Shown here: piece after piece, positions 8,997 through 18,419 of the stretch
Layout of the letters: every line of letters starts with the position of its first letter
Numbering within the stretch: the stretch's first letter is position 1
From: Litorivita pollutaquae
GTDB lineage: Bacteria; Pseudomonadota; Alphaproteobacteria; Rhodobacterales; Rhodobacteraceae
Direction: 5' to 3'
NCBI RefSeq assembly: GCF_003205515.1
Contig: NZ_KZ826488.1
Coordinates: forward strand, 62,001-126,000
DNA: 64,000 nt
Program-made: the position numbers and the translations under genes
The notes under the pieces: generated by a model
The model's input: only the letters and a program-made list of their open reading frames with translations
Databases searched by the model: none
Told to the model about the DNA's origin: nothing

Positions 8997-9616
8997 GTCA
9001 TCAGATCGCGAAAGAGCACCGCAGCAGGCTGGCACGCAGACGGAAAGCAAGGCAACCGCGATGCATCAACACCGCCCGCAGATCTGTCAAATGGGCCTCC
9101 AGGGCAATCCCCCACCCCGTGGCCGCAGCCCATCTAACCCGGCCATGCGGCGATACACTCGGACATGCAATCTGGGAAACCCGCAGGCCACGGCCCCTCT
9201 GCGCAATGGTCTCAACCAATCACCGGCGCCATGGCCCATAACCGATCCGTTTAGGAGCGGGGCGGCGATGCGCTTCGCCATGATCGCTCAATCCTCGCGC
9301 CACAAAGCGCGATAAATGCGGCCCCGAAACACGGGTCAAACGCCCGCGCCGGCCCCTTGAGCCTCGCCGTGTCCTGCCGGCCCGTGCACCACGCCGCTAT
9401 TTATCCGGCCCTCGCACCAGCCCGTGCTGCGACCGCACCACACCAGACTTGAGGCACGTTGATGCTGCACAACCCGTCGAAAACACGGCTAAAAGCGGAT
9501 TCCAGCGGCCAAGACCATGACTACTGACTTGCCCTGAGGGCAGTGTATCCCTAGACATTCCATCGACCAACCGTTCCAGCCAGAGCGGACTTTCATAATC
9601 TGAGGACTTTCAGCTC
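8997..9616. other. intergenic region without a convincing gene
   Basis: About 620 bp between the divergent CaiB and nadA transcripts. Open frames here have no recognisable protein features, no good ribosome binding sites and unrelated composition. The nadA promoter must lie at its right end, but I see no clear -35/-10 pair and no obvious NAD-regulator box. A TGAGGA at 9601-9606 could serve nadA as a ribosome binding site. Confidence 0.5.
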
Positions 9617-10669
9617 TTGCTCGATCAAACTGCGCTGCGCACCGAACTTGCCAATCACTATGATCTTGCCCCTTCGCCCGAATTGGCGGCGGCACACCCC
9701 GAGATTTATGCCAAAATGGCCCGGGTGGTTTCTCCGCCCGATTGGGCAATGTTTGCCCCCTATGTGGTGGCAATCAACCAACTGAAGAAAGAGCGCAACG
9801 CGGTGATCCTGGCGCATAACTACATGACGCCCGAAATTTATCATGGCATCGCCGATGTCGTCGGGGACAGCTTGCAGCTGGCGATCGAAGCGACCAAAGT
9901 CGAGGCTGATGTGATCGTGCAATGCGGCGTGCATTTCATGGCCGAAACCTCGAAAATCCTGAACCCGTCGAAAACCGTGCTGATCCCCGACATGGAGGCG
10001 GGCTGTTCGCTGGCCGAAAGCATCACTGCCGAGGGCATTGCCGAGATGCGGGCCCAATACCCCGGCGCGCCGGTGGTCACATATGTGAACACCACCGCCG
10101 AAGTGAAAGCCGCGTCAGACATTTGCTGCACCTCGTCCAATGCGGCGCAAATCGTGGCCGCACAGGACAGCGACACGGTCATCATGACGCCCGACAAATA
10201 TCTGGCACAGAATATCGCACGGGAGGTGCCACAAAAACGCATCGTCTGGTGGGACGGGTCATGCATCGTGCATGAGCGGTTCACGGCACATGATCTGAAC
10301 GCGTTTCGCGCCCATAATCCCGACACCCGCATCATCGCCCACCCCGAATGCCCACCCGATGTCGTCGATGCGGCGGATTTCTCTGGCTCGACCAGTGGCA
10401 TCATCGCCTATGTCGAACGTGAGCGCCCCGCACAGGCGATGCTGGTCACCGAATGTTCAATGGCTTCGAATATCTCCGACAACCTGCCGGATGTGGATTT
10501 CGTCGGACCTTGCAACATGTGCCCCTACATGAAGAAGATCACTTTGGAAAAAGTGCTTTGGTCGCTGCACAGCATGCAGGGCGCGGTCGAGGTTGATCCG
10601 GCCATCGCGGACAAGGCGCGCCGCTCTGTTCAACGGATGATCGATCTGTCTCAGCAATTGGCCCGCTAA
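9617..10669 (+). CDS. nadA: quinolinate synthase NadA
   Basis: Condenses iminoaspartate with dihydroxyacetone phosphate to quinolinate, using a [4Fe-4S] cluster (de novo NAD synthesis). The 350-residue protein shows [13 protein letters not shown] near residue 58, [15 protein letters not shown] with the first cluster Cys near 105, HPECPPDV with the second region near 236, and the C-terminal [19 protein letters not shown]. Three repeats of the family fold are intact. The start is a TTG (9617) with TGAGGA upstream; no ATG fits the N terminus. First gene of nadABC. Confidence 0.95.
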   Translation: MLDQTALRTELANHYDLAPSPELAAAHPEIYAKMARVVSPPDWAMFAPYVVAINQLKKERNAVILAHNYMTPEIYHGIADVVGDSLQLAIEATKVEADVIVQCGVHFMAETSKILNPSKTVLIPDMEAGCSLAESITAEGIAEMRAQYPGAPVVTYVNTTAEVKAASDICCTSSNAAQIVAAQDSDTVIMTPDKYLAQNIAREVPQKRIVWWDGSCIVHERFTAHDLNAFRAHNPDTRIIAHPECPPDVVDAADFSGSTSGIIAYVERERPAQAMLVTECSMASNISDNLPDVDFVGPCNMCPYMKKITLEKVLWSLHSMQGAVEVDPAIADKARRSVQRMIDLSQQLAR

Positions 10670-10673
10670 GCGG

Positions 10674-12236
10674 ATGAAACGCATCGAGACCTCACGTGTT
10701 GTCATCGTCGGGGCGGGGCTTGCGGCGCATTATGCCGCGCTCAAACTGGCACCGCGACCGGTTCTGATGATCTCGCCCGAACCCTTGGGAAAAGGGGCCT
10801 CTTCGGCATGGGCACAAGGCGGCGTTGCTGCTGCGATGAGCCCTGCCGATAGCGCCGCAGCCCATGCGCGCGATACGGTGCGCGCCGGCGCAGGCACAGT
10901 GGATGCGCAGGTCGCATTGGCCGTGACCGAAGAAGCCCGCGCCCATATTCTTGATTTGACCGGCCTTGGCACCCCCTTCGACCGCACCGAAACCGGCGAC
11001 TACGTGATGTCCCGCGAAGCGGCGCATTCCTTTGCCCGCGTGGTGCGGGTGCGCGGCGATCAGGCCGGCGCCGAAATCATGCGCGCGCTGACCGCGCAGG
11101 TGCGCGAAGCTCCCCATATTCAAGTCCTCGAAGGCCTGATGGCCTCCGGTCTGGAGGTGGTGGATGGCACGGTGCGCGGCGTCGAGGTCATGCGCTGTGA
11201 TAACGGGGTCTCTGCGCCTTGCCTGATCCGCGGCGCGGCAGTCCTTCTGGCGGGCGGCGGATCAGGCGGGCTCTATGCTTTGACGACCAACCCGCCGCGA
11301 GTGCGCGGGCAAGTGATCGGCATGGGCGCCCGGGCCGGCGCCGTGATTGCCGATGCGGAATTTGTGCAATTCCACCCCACTGCGATCGCCTGCGGCCTCG
11401 ACCCGGCCCCGCTTGCCACCGAAGCCCTGCGCGGCGAAGGCGCCATATTAATCAACCGCCATGGCGAAAGATTCATGCGCGGCGCCCACCCCGACGCCGA
11501 ACTTGCCCCGCGCGACATCGTGGCCCGCGCCGTATTTGCGCAAACACAGGCCGGGCTGGCCCCGGCGCTGGATACACGCGCGGCTTTGGGGGCGCGGTTG
11601 TTGCACGATTTCCCTGCTGTCGCTGCCGCCTGCGCACAGGCTGGGCTTGATCCGCTCACCACCCCGATCCCGATCGCGGCCGCCGCGCATTATCATATGG
11701 GCGGTATTGCCACCGATGCGGCAGGACAAACCTCATTGAGCGGCCTTTGGGCTTGTGGCGAAGTGACCTCAACCGGATTGCATGGCGCAAATAGATTGGC
11801 CTCAAACGGGCTTCTCGAAGCGCTCGTCTACGGGCGGCGCGCCGCCGTCGATATCGAAGCCGCATTGGGTCCCATGACCGGACAATGCGCTCCCGTTATA
11901 TTGCCCGACTTGCCCGACGCCGTGCCGCCGCGTGCCGATCTGGTAACCCCACTTCGCCAAGCCATGACCAACGGCGCAGGCGTGATCCGCACCGCCGAGG
12001 GATTGCAAAGCACCCTAAGTGACATTGTCCAGATCGAAGCCGCACAACCCGATAGCGTCACCCTCGCAAATATGACCGCGACCGCGACACTGATCGCGGC
12101 GGCGGCGCTGAACCGCTGCGAAAGCCGCGGCGCGCATTTCCGTTCTGATTATCCCGAAAGTGACGGCGACACCGGCGACCGTTCGTTCCTGACCCTGACC
12201 GACGCGCGGGCCATTGCCCGACAGGAGACCCCATGA
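10674..12236 (+). CDS. nadB: L-aspartate oxidase NadB
   Basis: FAD enzyme oxidising L-aspartate to iminoaspartate, the substrate of NadA. The 520-residue length is typical. The FAD-binding motif VVIVGAGLAAHYAALKL is at about 9-25, followed by GKGASSAWAQGGVAAA (about 43-58). The active-site region VQFHPTAI and the substrate-binding YHMGGIATDAAGQTSLSGLWACGEVTSTGLHGANRLASNGLLEALVYG region are intact but discontinuous in this quote: key residues are the His of YHMGGI and the Arg of ANRLASN. It starts 4 bases after the nadA stop. Confidence 0.95.
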   Translation: MKRIETSRVVIVGAGLAAHYAALKLAPRPVLMISPEPLGKGASSAWAQGGVAAAMSPADSAAAHARDTVRAGAGTVDAQVALAVTEEARAHILDLTGLGTPFDRTETGDYVMSREAAHSFARVVRVRGDQAGAEIMRALTAQVREAPHIQVLEGLMASGLEVVDGTVRGVEVMRCDNGVSAPCLIRGAAVLLAGGGSGGLYALTTNPPRVRGQVIGMGARAGAVIADAEFVQFHPTAIACGLDPAPLATEALRGEGAILINRHGERFMRGAHPDAELAPRDIVARAVFAQTQAGLAPALDTRAALGARLLHDFPAVAAACAQAGLDPLTTPIPIAAAAHYHMGGIATDAAGQTSLSGLWACGEVTSTGLHGANRLASNGLLEALVYGRRAAVDIEAALGPMTGQCAPVILPDLPDAVPPRADLVTPLRQAMTNGAGVIRTAEGLQSTLSDIVQIEAAQPDSVTLANMTATATLIAAAALNRCESRGAHFRSDYPESDGDTGDRSFLTLTDARAIARQETP

Positions 12237-13081
12237 CGCATACCCCCCTGCCCGACCTGATCCTTGAACCATTGATCCGCGCCGCGCTGATGGAAGACCT
12301 CGGCACCTATGGCGATATCACCACGCGCACGGTCATCCCGGAAAAAACCCGTTATACCGCGCGATTGAATGCACGTGAAAATGGCGTGATTTCGGGGATG
12401 CAGATTGCGGCACTGGCCTTCCGTCTGGTTGATCCCGAACTCAAGGTGACCGCGCATAAGGCCGATGGCGACACCATTGTCGCCGGTGATCTGCTGATGG
12501 AGATCGAAGGCCGCGCCGCATCGATCCTGTCGGCCGAGCGGGTGGCGCTTAATTTTGCCGGGCGCCTTTCTGGCATCGCCACGCTGACCGCAGGCTTTGT
12601 CGCACAGGCCAAAGGCACGGCGACGCGCATCACCTGCACCCGCAAAACCACGCCGGGGCTGCGGTTGGTGGAAAAACAGGCCGTGCTGCATGGCGGCGGC
12701 TTCAATCACCGGTTTTCGCTATCGGATGCGATTTTGATCAAAGACAACCACATCGCCGCCGCCGGTGGGATCCGGCCCGTGCTCCGCGCTGTCAAAGCCC
12801 AAGCATCGCATATGATCCGCACCGAAATCGAAGTTGATCGTCTCGACCAATTGGAAGAGGTCCTGGATGAAGGCGGCGCAGAGGTGGTGTTGCTCGACAA
12901 CATGGACACGCCGACGCTGAAAGATGCGGTCGCGATGACAGCGGGGCGTTTGGTTTTGGAAGCCTCGGGCAACATGCGGATGAGCCGCGTGGCGGAAGTG
13001 GCGGCAACAGGGGTGGATTATATCTCCTCCGGCGCGCTGACCCACTCGGCCCAGACCCTCGACATCGGATTGGATTTCTAA
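12233..13081 (+). CDS. nadC: nicotinate-nucleotide pyrophosphorylase NadC
   Basis: Quinolinate phosphoribosyltransferase: quinolinate plus PRPP gives nicotinate mononucleotide, CO2 and PPi. The 282-residue protein shows LMEDLGTYGDITT (near 18), ALNFAGRLSGIAT (near 104), TCTRKTTPGLRLVEKQAVLHGGG (near 131, with the PRPP/quinolinate-binding Arg, Lys and His), IEVDRLDQLEE and VVLLDNMDTPTL. The ATG overlaps the nadB stop (ATGA). It completes the de novo NAD pathway from aspartate. Confidence 0.95.
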   Translation: MTHTPLPDLILEPLIRAALMEDLGTYGDITTRTVIPEKTRYTARLNARENGVISGMQIAALAFRLVDPELKVTAHKADGDTIVAGDLLMEIEGRAASILSAERVALNFAGRLSGIATLTAGFVAQAKGTATRITCTRKTTPGLRLVEKQAVLHGGGFNHRFSLSDAILIKDNHIAAAGGIRPVLRAVKAQASHMIRTEIEVDRLDQLEEVLDEGGAEVVLLDNMDTPTLKDAVAMTAGRLVLEASGNMRMSRVAEVAATGVDYISSGALTHSAQTLDIGLDF

Positions 13082-13181
13082 GCCCGCAAAGCGACCGGTT
13101 TCTTCCGCAAGAGAGCCAAAAGTCCCGCGCCCGACATCACCGGATCGAACCGCATCAGTCACCGCAGGCTGCACGGCGGCA

Positions 13182-13207
13182 GCAGGCCGCGCGCGGCCTG
13201 CTTTGGG
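13182..13207. terminator. possible terminator hairpin after nadC
   Basis: A perfect 20-bp palindrome, GCAGGCCGCGCGCGGCCTGC (13182-13201), is followed on the plus strand by TTT. It lies between the converging nadC and efflux-pump genes. The T-run is short and there is no loop in the palindrome, so terminator function is only suggestive. Confidence 0.35.
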
Positions 13208-13301
13208 CGCAGATCAGGGGCGGAAACCCCATGATCTGCATGATGCCAAAAACGGGTTCAGTTTGCCCCCTACCCCACGACACATCGCGGCCAACGCCGA
13301 G

Positions 13302-16300
13302 TCAGGCGGTTGACGGATCGCCTTCGGCCCCTGATGCGGTGCGCTGTGGCGGGCGAATTTTGAAGAAGAGCGCATAGAGAACCGGCACCAGAACCAAGGT
13401 CAGAACCGAAGCAAATGCCAAGCCGCCCATGATGGTCACCGCCATCGACGCAAAGAAGGCGTCAGGCAACAGCGGCAGCATACCAAAGATCGTGGTGCCC
13501 GCCGCCAGAACAACCGGCCGTAGCCTGCTGACCGACCCGTCCAGAACCGCCTTATAATCCTCGACCCCATTGGCGCGCTGCGCATCAATCTCTTCGACCA
13601 GAACAATCGCGTTTTTCATCAACATGCCCGACAAAGACAAGAAGCCGAGGAGCGCGGTGAAGGTGAACGGCAGACCGGTGAACAACAGCCCCAAGACCAT
13701 GCCCGTGACCGACATCGGCACGACAAGCCACAGGATCAGCGGCTGCCGCAGTTTGTTGAACATCAGGATCGAAATTGTCAGCATCACCAAGAAGCCCAAG
13801 GGCAACTGTTTGCCGAGCGAGGCTTGCGCGTCGGATGCGCTTTCAAATTCTCCGCCCCACTCCATAGCATAACCGGGCGGAAGCGCGATGGCTTCGATCT
13901 GCTCTCGGACGCTGCGGAAGGCTTCATCGGCGGTCAATTCATCGCGTGCGCCGCCCAATGCGGTGATCGTGCGCTCACGGTTGCGGCGGTGGATCAAGGC
14001 TTCGGAAAGCTGCGGTTCGAATCTTTCGACAAGGCCGGACATCGGCACATATTTTCCGCCGCCATCTGACCAAACATCAAGATCACGCAACCTTTCGACC
14101 CCATCGCGGTCGCTTTCGGGAAGCCGCAAGATCAGCGGAACTTCGGTATCGCCTTCGCGCAAGGTCCCGACACGTAGCCCCGACGTGCCATATTCAATTG
14201 TATCCGCGATGGCCTGACGGCTGGCCCCGGCAAGACGCATCCGCGCCTCGTCAACCACGGGGTTGATCGTCAGCTCGCGCTGACGCCAGTCGGTGCGCGG
14301 ATCGGTGATGGTTCCGGTCTCCCGATAGATCAGCAACGCCTCGTCCGCGAGGCTGCGAAGAACAACCGGATCGGGCCCCGAGAATCGCACTGCGACCTCT
14401 GCACCTGCGGGGGGGCCGAACACCAGCTCATCAATCCGGACCAATGCGTTGGGGAACTGCGCCGGCAAGGATTGCCGCAGGTTCTGGGCCAACGCCGGAA
14501 TGGTATCCGCATCCTCGACACGGACAATAAGTTGCCCATATCCGGAATTGGCCTGTTCAGGGTTATAGGTCAGCATAAAGCGGCTCGCCCCCCGCCCGAC
14601 CAACGTGGCCACATCTGTGACGCCATCCGTCTCAAGCAGAACCTTTTCCAGCCGTTTCATATCCGCATCCGTGGTCCGGATGTCGGTCCCTTGCGGCAAT
14701 TGGTACTGGACATAAAACAGCGGTGTGGTCGAGGCCGGGAAAAAGGCTTGTTTGACCTGCCCGAACGCCATCAAAGACAGAACCGTGATCCCGACAACAG
14801 ACCCGACGACCAACACACGAGACCGCAGCGCGCCCCAAAGAATGCCACGATACATCGAGTAGAACCCGCTTTTGTAAGGATCTTCCGACACGTCTTTTGG
14901 GGCCCGCAGCAACAGCGCGCCAAGGTAGGGTGTCACCGTCACGGCAAGAATCCAGCTCAGCAACAAGGAGATGCCGATCACCGCAAAGAGCGAGAATAGG
15001 AATTCGCCGGTTGCGTCAGGCGACAGACCGATACCGGAAAAGGCCATAATGCCAATAACCGTTGCCCCCAAAAGCGGGATCGAGGTCGCGGTTTCCGTTT
15101 CCGATGCGGCCGCTTCGGCGGATTTGCCGCGTGCCATGCCAATCACCATACCTTCGGTGATGACGATCGCGTTATCGACCAGCATCCCCATCGCAATGAT
15201 CAAGGCGCCAAGGCTAATGCGCTCCATGGGAATGCCGAACACAGACATGAAAAAGATGGTCGCAAGCACGGTCAGGGCAAGCGTGGCCCCCACCACAATC
15301 CCGGCGCGCCACCCCATCGTCAGCATCAGCGCGCCGATCACGATGGCGACGGATTGACCCAGACCGATCAAAAAGTTGGATACGGCGGCATCCACGACCT
15401 TATGCTGCTCATAGATCGGTGCGACCTCGACGCCCTCAGGAAGCCCCGCGATCAGCATCTGCAACCGTTCCTCAACACGTTTACCAACCTCAACCACGTT
15501 GCGATCTGCCAAGGCCGAAACACCCAAGGTAAAGGCCCGCTCCCCATTGTGGCGGATGATCTGCGCCGGTTGTTCTTTCTCGCTGCGCGTTACGCGCGCA
15601 ATATCTGCCACGGCAATCTGGCCCACCTCACCGGGCGCACCCAGCCGGAGCGCCTCAATGCCGGAAACTGTCGCGTAACCTTGCGGCACGGACACGCCGA
15701 TGCGGGCCGATCCTTCGGTGATTTCACCGTCTGCAAACACCCGGTTTTCATCTGCAATGGCGGCCAAAATCTGATTTGGCGGCAGCCCGAGACCGATCAG
15801 CCGCGAAGAGGGAATTGCGACCGTGATTTCTTCTTCGGTCAGCCCTTGAATTTCAACCTTCGCAACCCCGTCCACAGAGACAAGACCGCGGCGCAAAAAG
15901 CGCGCGATCTCGCGCTGCTCTGTTGGCGAATACCCGTTGGTGCCGACAGCGTAAAACAGGCCGTAAACGTCCCCAAAATCATCGTTGATGATCGGAGCGC
16001 GCGCCCCGTCGGGCAGATCGCCGCTTAAATCGCTTAACCGGCGGCGCATCTCGTCCCAGACCTGAGGCATCTCTTCAGGCCCATAGCTATTGTCTATTTC
16101 GACGGTAATTTGCGCCATGCCCGGCATCAATTTGGATTCGATCCGGTCCAGTTGCGTCATCTGCTGCAACGCACCTTCAATCACCTCGGAAACCTGTTCC
16201 TCGACCTCCTCGGCCGTGGCGCCGGGGTATGGGACAAACACCAATGCGGTTTTGAGGGTAAAGCTCGGATCTTCAAGCCGGCCAACGGTGTTCAGCCCCC

Positions 16301-16385
16301 AAAGTCCGCCAAAGACACAAAAGATAATGGCCAGCCAGATGGTGACAGGACGCTTGATTGAACCCGCTGCGAGAGACATTGCCAT
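13302..16385 (-). CDS. RND efflux transporter permease
   Basis: Proton-driven inner-membrane pump of the AcrB/HAE superfamily, 1027 residues with the expected 12 membrane helices in two halves and two large periplasmic loops. It begins with KRPVTIWLAIIFCVFGG (helix 1). Helix 4 carries GMLVDNAIVITEG, matching the proton-relay Asp region. The second half has the matching GFLSLSGMLMKNAIVLVEEID region. It sits 9 bases downstream of its adaptor; no outer-membrane channel gene is present in the window, so TolC-like partners must lie elsewhere. Substrate is unknown. Confidence 0.92.
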   Translation of the reverse strand: MAMSLAAGSIKRPVTIWLAIIFCVFGGLWGLNTVGRLEDPSFTLKTALVFVPYPGATAEEVEEQVSEVIEGALQQMTQLDRIESKLMPGMAQITVEIDNSYGPEEMPQVWDEMRRRLSDLSGDLPDGARAPIINDDFGDVYGLFYAVGTNGYSPTEQREIARFLRRGLVSVDGVAKVEIQGLTEEEITVAIPSSRLIGLGLPPNQILAAIADENRVFADGEITEGSARIGVSVPQGYATVSGIEALRLGAPGEVGQIAVADIARVTRSEKEQPAQIIRHNGERAFTLGVSALADRNVVEVGKRVEERLQMLIAGLPEGVEVAPIYEQHKVVDAAVSNFLIGLGQSVAIVIGALMLTMGWRAGIVVGATLALTVLATIFFMSVFGIPMERISLGALIIAMGMLVDNAIVITEGMVIGMARGKSAEAAASETETATSIPLLGATVIGIMAFSGIGLSPDATGEFLFSLFAVIGISLLLSWILAVTVTPYLGALLLRAPKDVSEDPYKSGFYSMYRGILWGALRSRVLVVGSVVGITVLSLMAFGQVKQAFFPASTTPLFYVQYQLPQGTDIRTTDADMKRLEKVLLETDGVTDVATLVGRGASRFMLTYNPEQANSGYGQLIVRVEDADTIPALAQNLRQSLPAQFPNALVRIDELVFGPPAGAEVAVRFSGPDPVVLRSLADEALLIYRETGTITDPRTDWRQRELTINPVVDEARMRLAGASRQAIADTIEYGTSGLRVGTLREGDTEVPLILRLPESDRDGVERLRDLDVWSDGGGKYVPMSGLVERFEPQLSEALIHRRNRERTITALGGARDELTADEAFRSVREQIEAIALPPGYAMEWGGEFESASDAQASLGKQLPLGFLVMLTISILMFNKLRQPLILWLVVPMSVTGMVLGLLFTGLPFTFTALLGFLSLSGMLMKNAIVLVEEIDAQRANGVEDYKAVLDGSVSRLRPVVLAAGTTIFGMLPLLPDAFFASMAVTIMGGLAFASVLTLVLVPVLYALFFKIRPPQRTASGAEGDPSTA

Positions 16386-16394
16386 GGTGTTTTC

Positions 16395-17486
16395 CTAAAG
16401 TGCGTCGGGACGGACCATCATGCCGTCAATCAATTTCCACCAGCCACCCGAAACGACGCGCTCCCCTGCGGTCAGCCCCTCGAGCACCAGGATGGAGCTT
16501 TCGCGAGGCAGTCCCAAACGCACAGTGCGCGGTTCTACGGTTTCGGTCGAATCATCGAAAATCCAGACTCTGGGCTCTGGCGCACTGGTCGTGTCGATCG
16601 CAGACACAGGAACAAGAACGCTTCCGGTGTCATCCGCCACCTGAAGCCCGGCCGTGACATTTGCGGTCATACCGGGCAACAAACGCGGATCGGGCTGACC
16701 GGCAATTGCGAATTCGACCATATATGTCTGGGCAACGGGGTCTGCTTCGGTCACAAACTCGCGCAGGATCAGCTCGACCTGATATCCCGGTGCGGCGGGG
16801 AATGTCGCGGTGATGTTGAAATCATCCGCGCGCGTCCGCGCCAAGGCGGCGACCTCCTCTGGCAGCGAGATATAGACACGCATTTCGCTGACATCCTGCA
16901 ACCGGACGATCGGCGCCGCCGGTGTCGTATTGGCATAGGCTTCGGTAAAAATGCGCCCGACAAGCGCATCAAACGGGGCCTCGATCCGTGTCTGTGCCAA
17001 CCGGCGTTCCGCTTCGCGCAACGCCACCTCGGCCTGTGCTTGCTGCGCCTTCGCAGAATCGAGCCGCGCCTCGGAGCCAGCACCGCGATTGGCCAGCTCC
17101 TCGGAGCGTTTGAATTCACTCGCGGTCAGGTCAAACGCGGCCTGCGCCCGCGCGAGCGCCAAATCGAAGTCCGCGACATCCAAGCGGGCGATCAAATCGC
17201 CTTTCTTCAGCCTCTCCCCCGCCGAAACCGGCAATTCCAGTATCTGCCCCGGCACCTGAAAGGCCAGATCAACCACTCTCAACGGTTCCAACCGGCCCAC
17301 AAAGACGCGCTGCACGCTGTTCTTCGCCTGCACCGCCTCTGTCAGCGGCACGGTCACGGCTTCGGTGCCGGTCTTGGTGCTGGCCAATTGCTCTTGTGCG
17401 ATTGTCGCCGTTGTGACGCATCCCACAAACACCGCCATCAACCCCAAAGACCGGGTGATGCGCGTAAAGGTCTTACCGTAAATCAT
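16395..17486 (-). CDS. RND efflux periplasmic adaptor (membrane-fusion protein)
   Basis: Links the RND pump to an outer-membrane channel. The 363-residue protein has an N-terminal signal/anchor segment (SLGLMAVFVGCVTTATIA, about 13-30, with a Cys that could be lipidated), a lipoyl-like half motif VPGQILELPVSAGERLKKGDLIARLDVADFD, a helical hairpin of Ala/Glu/Arg-rich repeats (about 110-165), the second lipoyl half RIEAPFDALVGRIF, and a beta-barrel ending RVVSGGWWKLIDGMMVRP. It is the first recognised gene of the pump operon. Confidence 0.9.
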   Translation of the reverse strand: MIYGKTFTRITRSLGLMAVFVGCVTTATIAQEQLASTKTGTEAVTVPLTEAVQAKNSVQRVFVGRLEPLRVVDLAFQVPGQILELPVSAGERLKKGDLIARLDVADFDLALARAQAAFDLTASEFKRSEELANRGAGSEARLDSAKAQQAQAEVALREAERRLAQTRIEAPFDALVGRIFTEAYANTTPAAPIVRLQDVSEMRVYISLPEEVAALARTRADDFNITATFPAAPGYQVELILREFVTEADPVAQTYMVEFAIAGQPDPRLLPGMTANVTAGLQVADDTGSVLVPVSAIDTTSAPEPRVWIFDDSTETVEPRTVRLGLPRESSILVLEGLTAGERVVSGGWWKLIDGMMVRPDAL

Positions 17487-17710
17487 AGATCATTCTCTCG
17501 AGCCGGTGTTATCGTGTTGATCGTGCCGTGGTTGCCATGTGGTGGCCTGTCCAATTGCGGTTGACGCCGCAGGTCGTGCCCTGCGGCCGCGACGGGCGCA
17601 GTTCGTAGATCGTCAGAGGCAAACCCGGCCTTTTGCGGATTGCTTCCAGTCATACTGCCGCGCGGATCGAAACGATCGGAGCATTTTGCAGCAACTGCAG
17701 GTATGGCCAT
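17483..17710 (-). CDS. possible 75-residue leader protein before the adaptor
   Basis: This small frame starts MAIPAVAAKCSDRF, has TAAGGA about 12 bases upstream of its ATG, and ends in an ATGA overlap with the adaptor start, the arrangement used by coupled genes throughout this window. It has no recognisable domain, no membrane segment and is His/Arg/Pro-rich. The overlap is the only good argument; it may be a chance frame. Confidence 0.3.
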   Translation of the reverse strand: MAIPAVAAKCSDRFDPRGSMTGSNPQKAGFASDDLRTAPVAAAGHDLRRQPQLDRPPHGNHGTINTITPARENDL

Positions 17711-18397
17711 CAATAGGTTTTCCTTAGGATCGGTTAGAAGCAGCAAGCAAATGCAAGGGCCGCCGCAAGGGTGCGTCCGGTTTCGTCGGGACCACCGCGT
17801 ATTTGCGCACGGGAGGGCCCTCAATCATGTTGTGAGGATGGGCCGATAACACTGCCTGCTTGGATGATACGTTACAGCGCACGCCGCCTTTGCTCATTCT
17901 AATCGCCCACTGCGGGCGGAATTTCACACGTTGCGTGCCGGTCTTTTTTCACCTTTTTACCTCTGACCATTTGATCGGCTTTTAATTCTGACAGATCAGT
18001 TAAGCTTATGCCTAACAGTGTCAAGTTAAAGAACCGTAGATCCGCGCAGATTTGTCCGCCGCGTAATACAACGCCGAAATCTTTGGCTTTTTCGCACAAG
18101 GACACTGCCGGTGCGACGATCTACCGCGCGCGGTCACGCAGGCGGTCAATCCATTTTCCGGCAGGGCAGAAGGATGGGCAGCGACACCCGCATAGGCCCC
18201 GCGCGGCCCGCCTCTTCGCAACCTCTTCAGGGCGGCCCATTCAGGCGAGCACATGCGTCTCACCTGCTCCGCATGAAAAAAATTATATTTTTCAATGCCT
18301 TATACATCACTTGACCGACTTCGCACCGTATCGGGTGGGGCAAGGCCCCTGCCCTGCCCCACCGGTATTGGTACGGCAAGGACGCCCGACACTGCAC
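17711..18397. other. intergenic region between efflux operon and parB
   Basis: About 690 bp with no convincing gene. The part around 17940-18030 is AT-richer than its surroundings and contains, on the minus strand, a TTGACA (rc of 18019-18024) about 500 bp upstream of the adaptor; the following -10 is weak. It could hold the efflux promoter. An adjacent regulator gene for the pump is absent. Confidence 0.4.
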
Positions 18398-18419
18398 GAC
18401 CTTATCCGCGGATAAGGTC
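18398..18419. repeat. parS-like partition palindrome 1
   Basis: A perfect 22-bp palindrome whose 20-bp core is ACCTTATCCGCGGATAAGGT. It overlaps the parB stop codon (TGA at 18418-18420 on the minus strand). Three near-identical copies lie inside parA. Repeated exact palindromes confined to a par locus are typical of centromere sites bound by ParB; binding is inferred. Confidence 0.75.

Noticed and set aside
9001-9316. Open frames in the CaiB-nadA gap as a small gene
   Set aside because: No ribosome binding site, no domain and composition like non-coding DNA; both strands are open here only because of high GC.
13182-13201. 20-bp GC palindrome as another partition site
   Set aside because: It shares no sequence with the ACCTTATCC palindromes and lies between converging gene ends, where a terminator is more likely.
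18013-18026. CTAACAGTGTCAAG as a fifth TetR-type operator
   Set aside because: Only the left arm matches CTAACA; the right arm GTCAAG differs from TGTTAG at most positions, and no pathway operon starts here.
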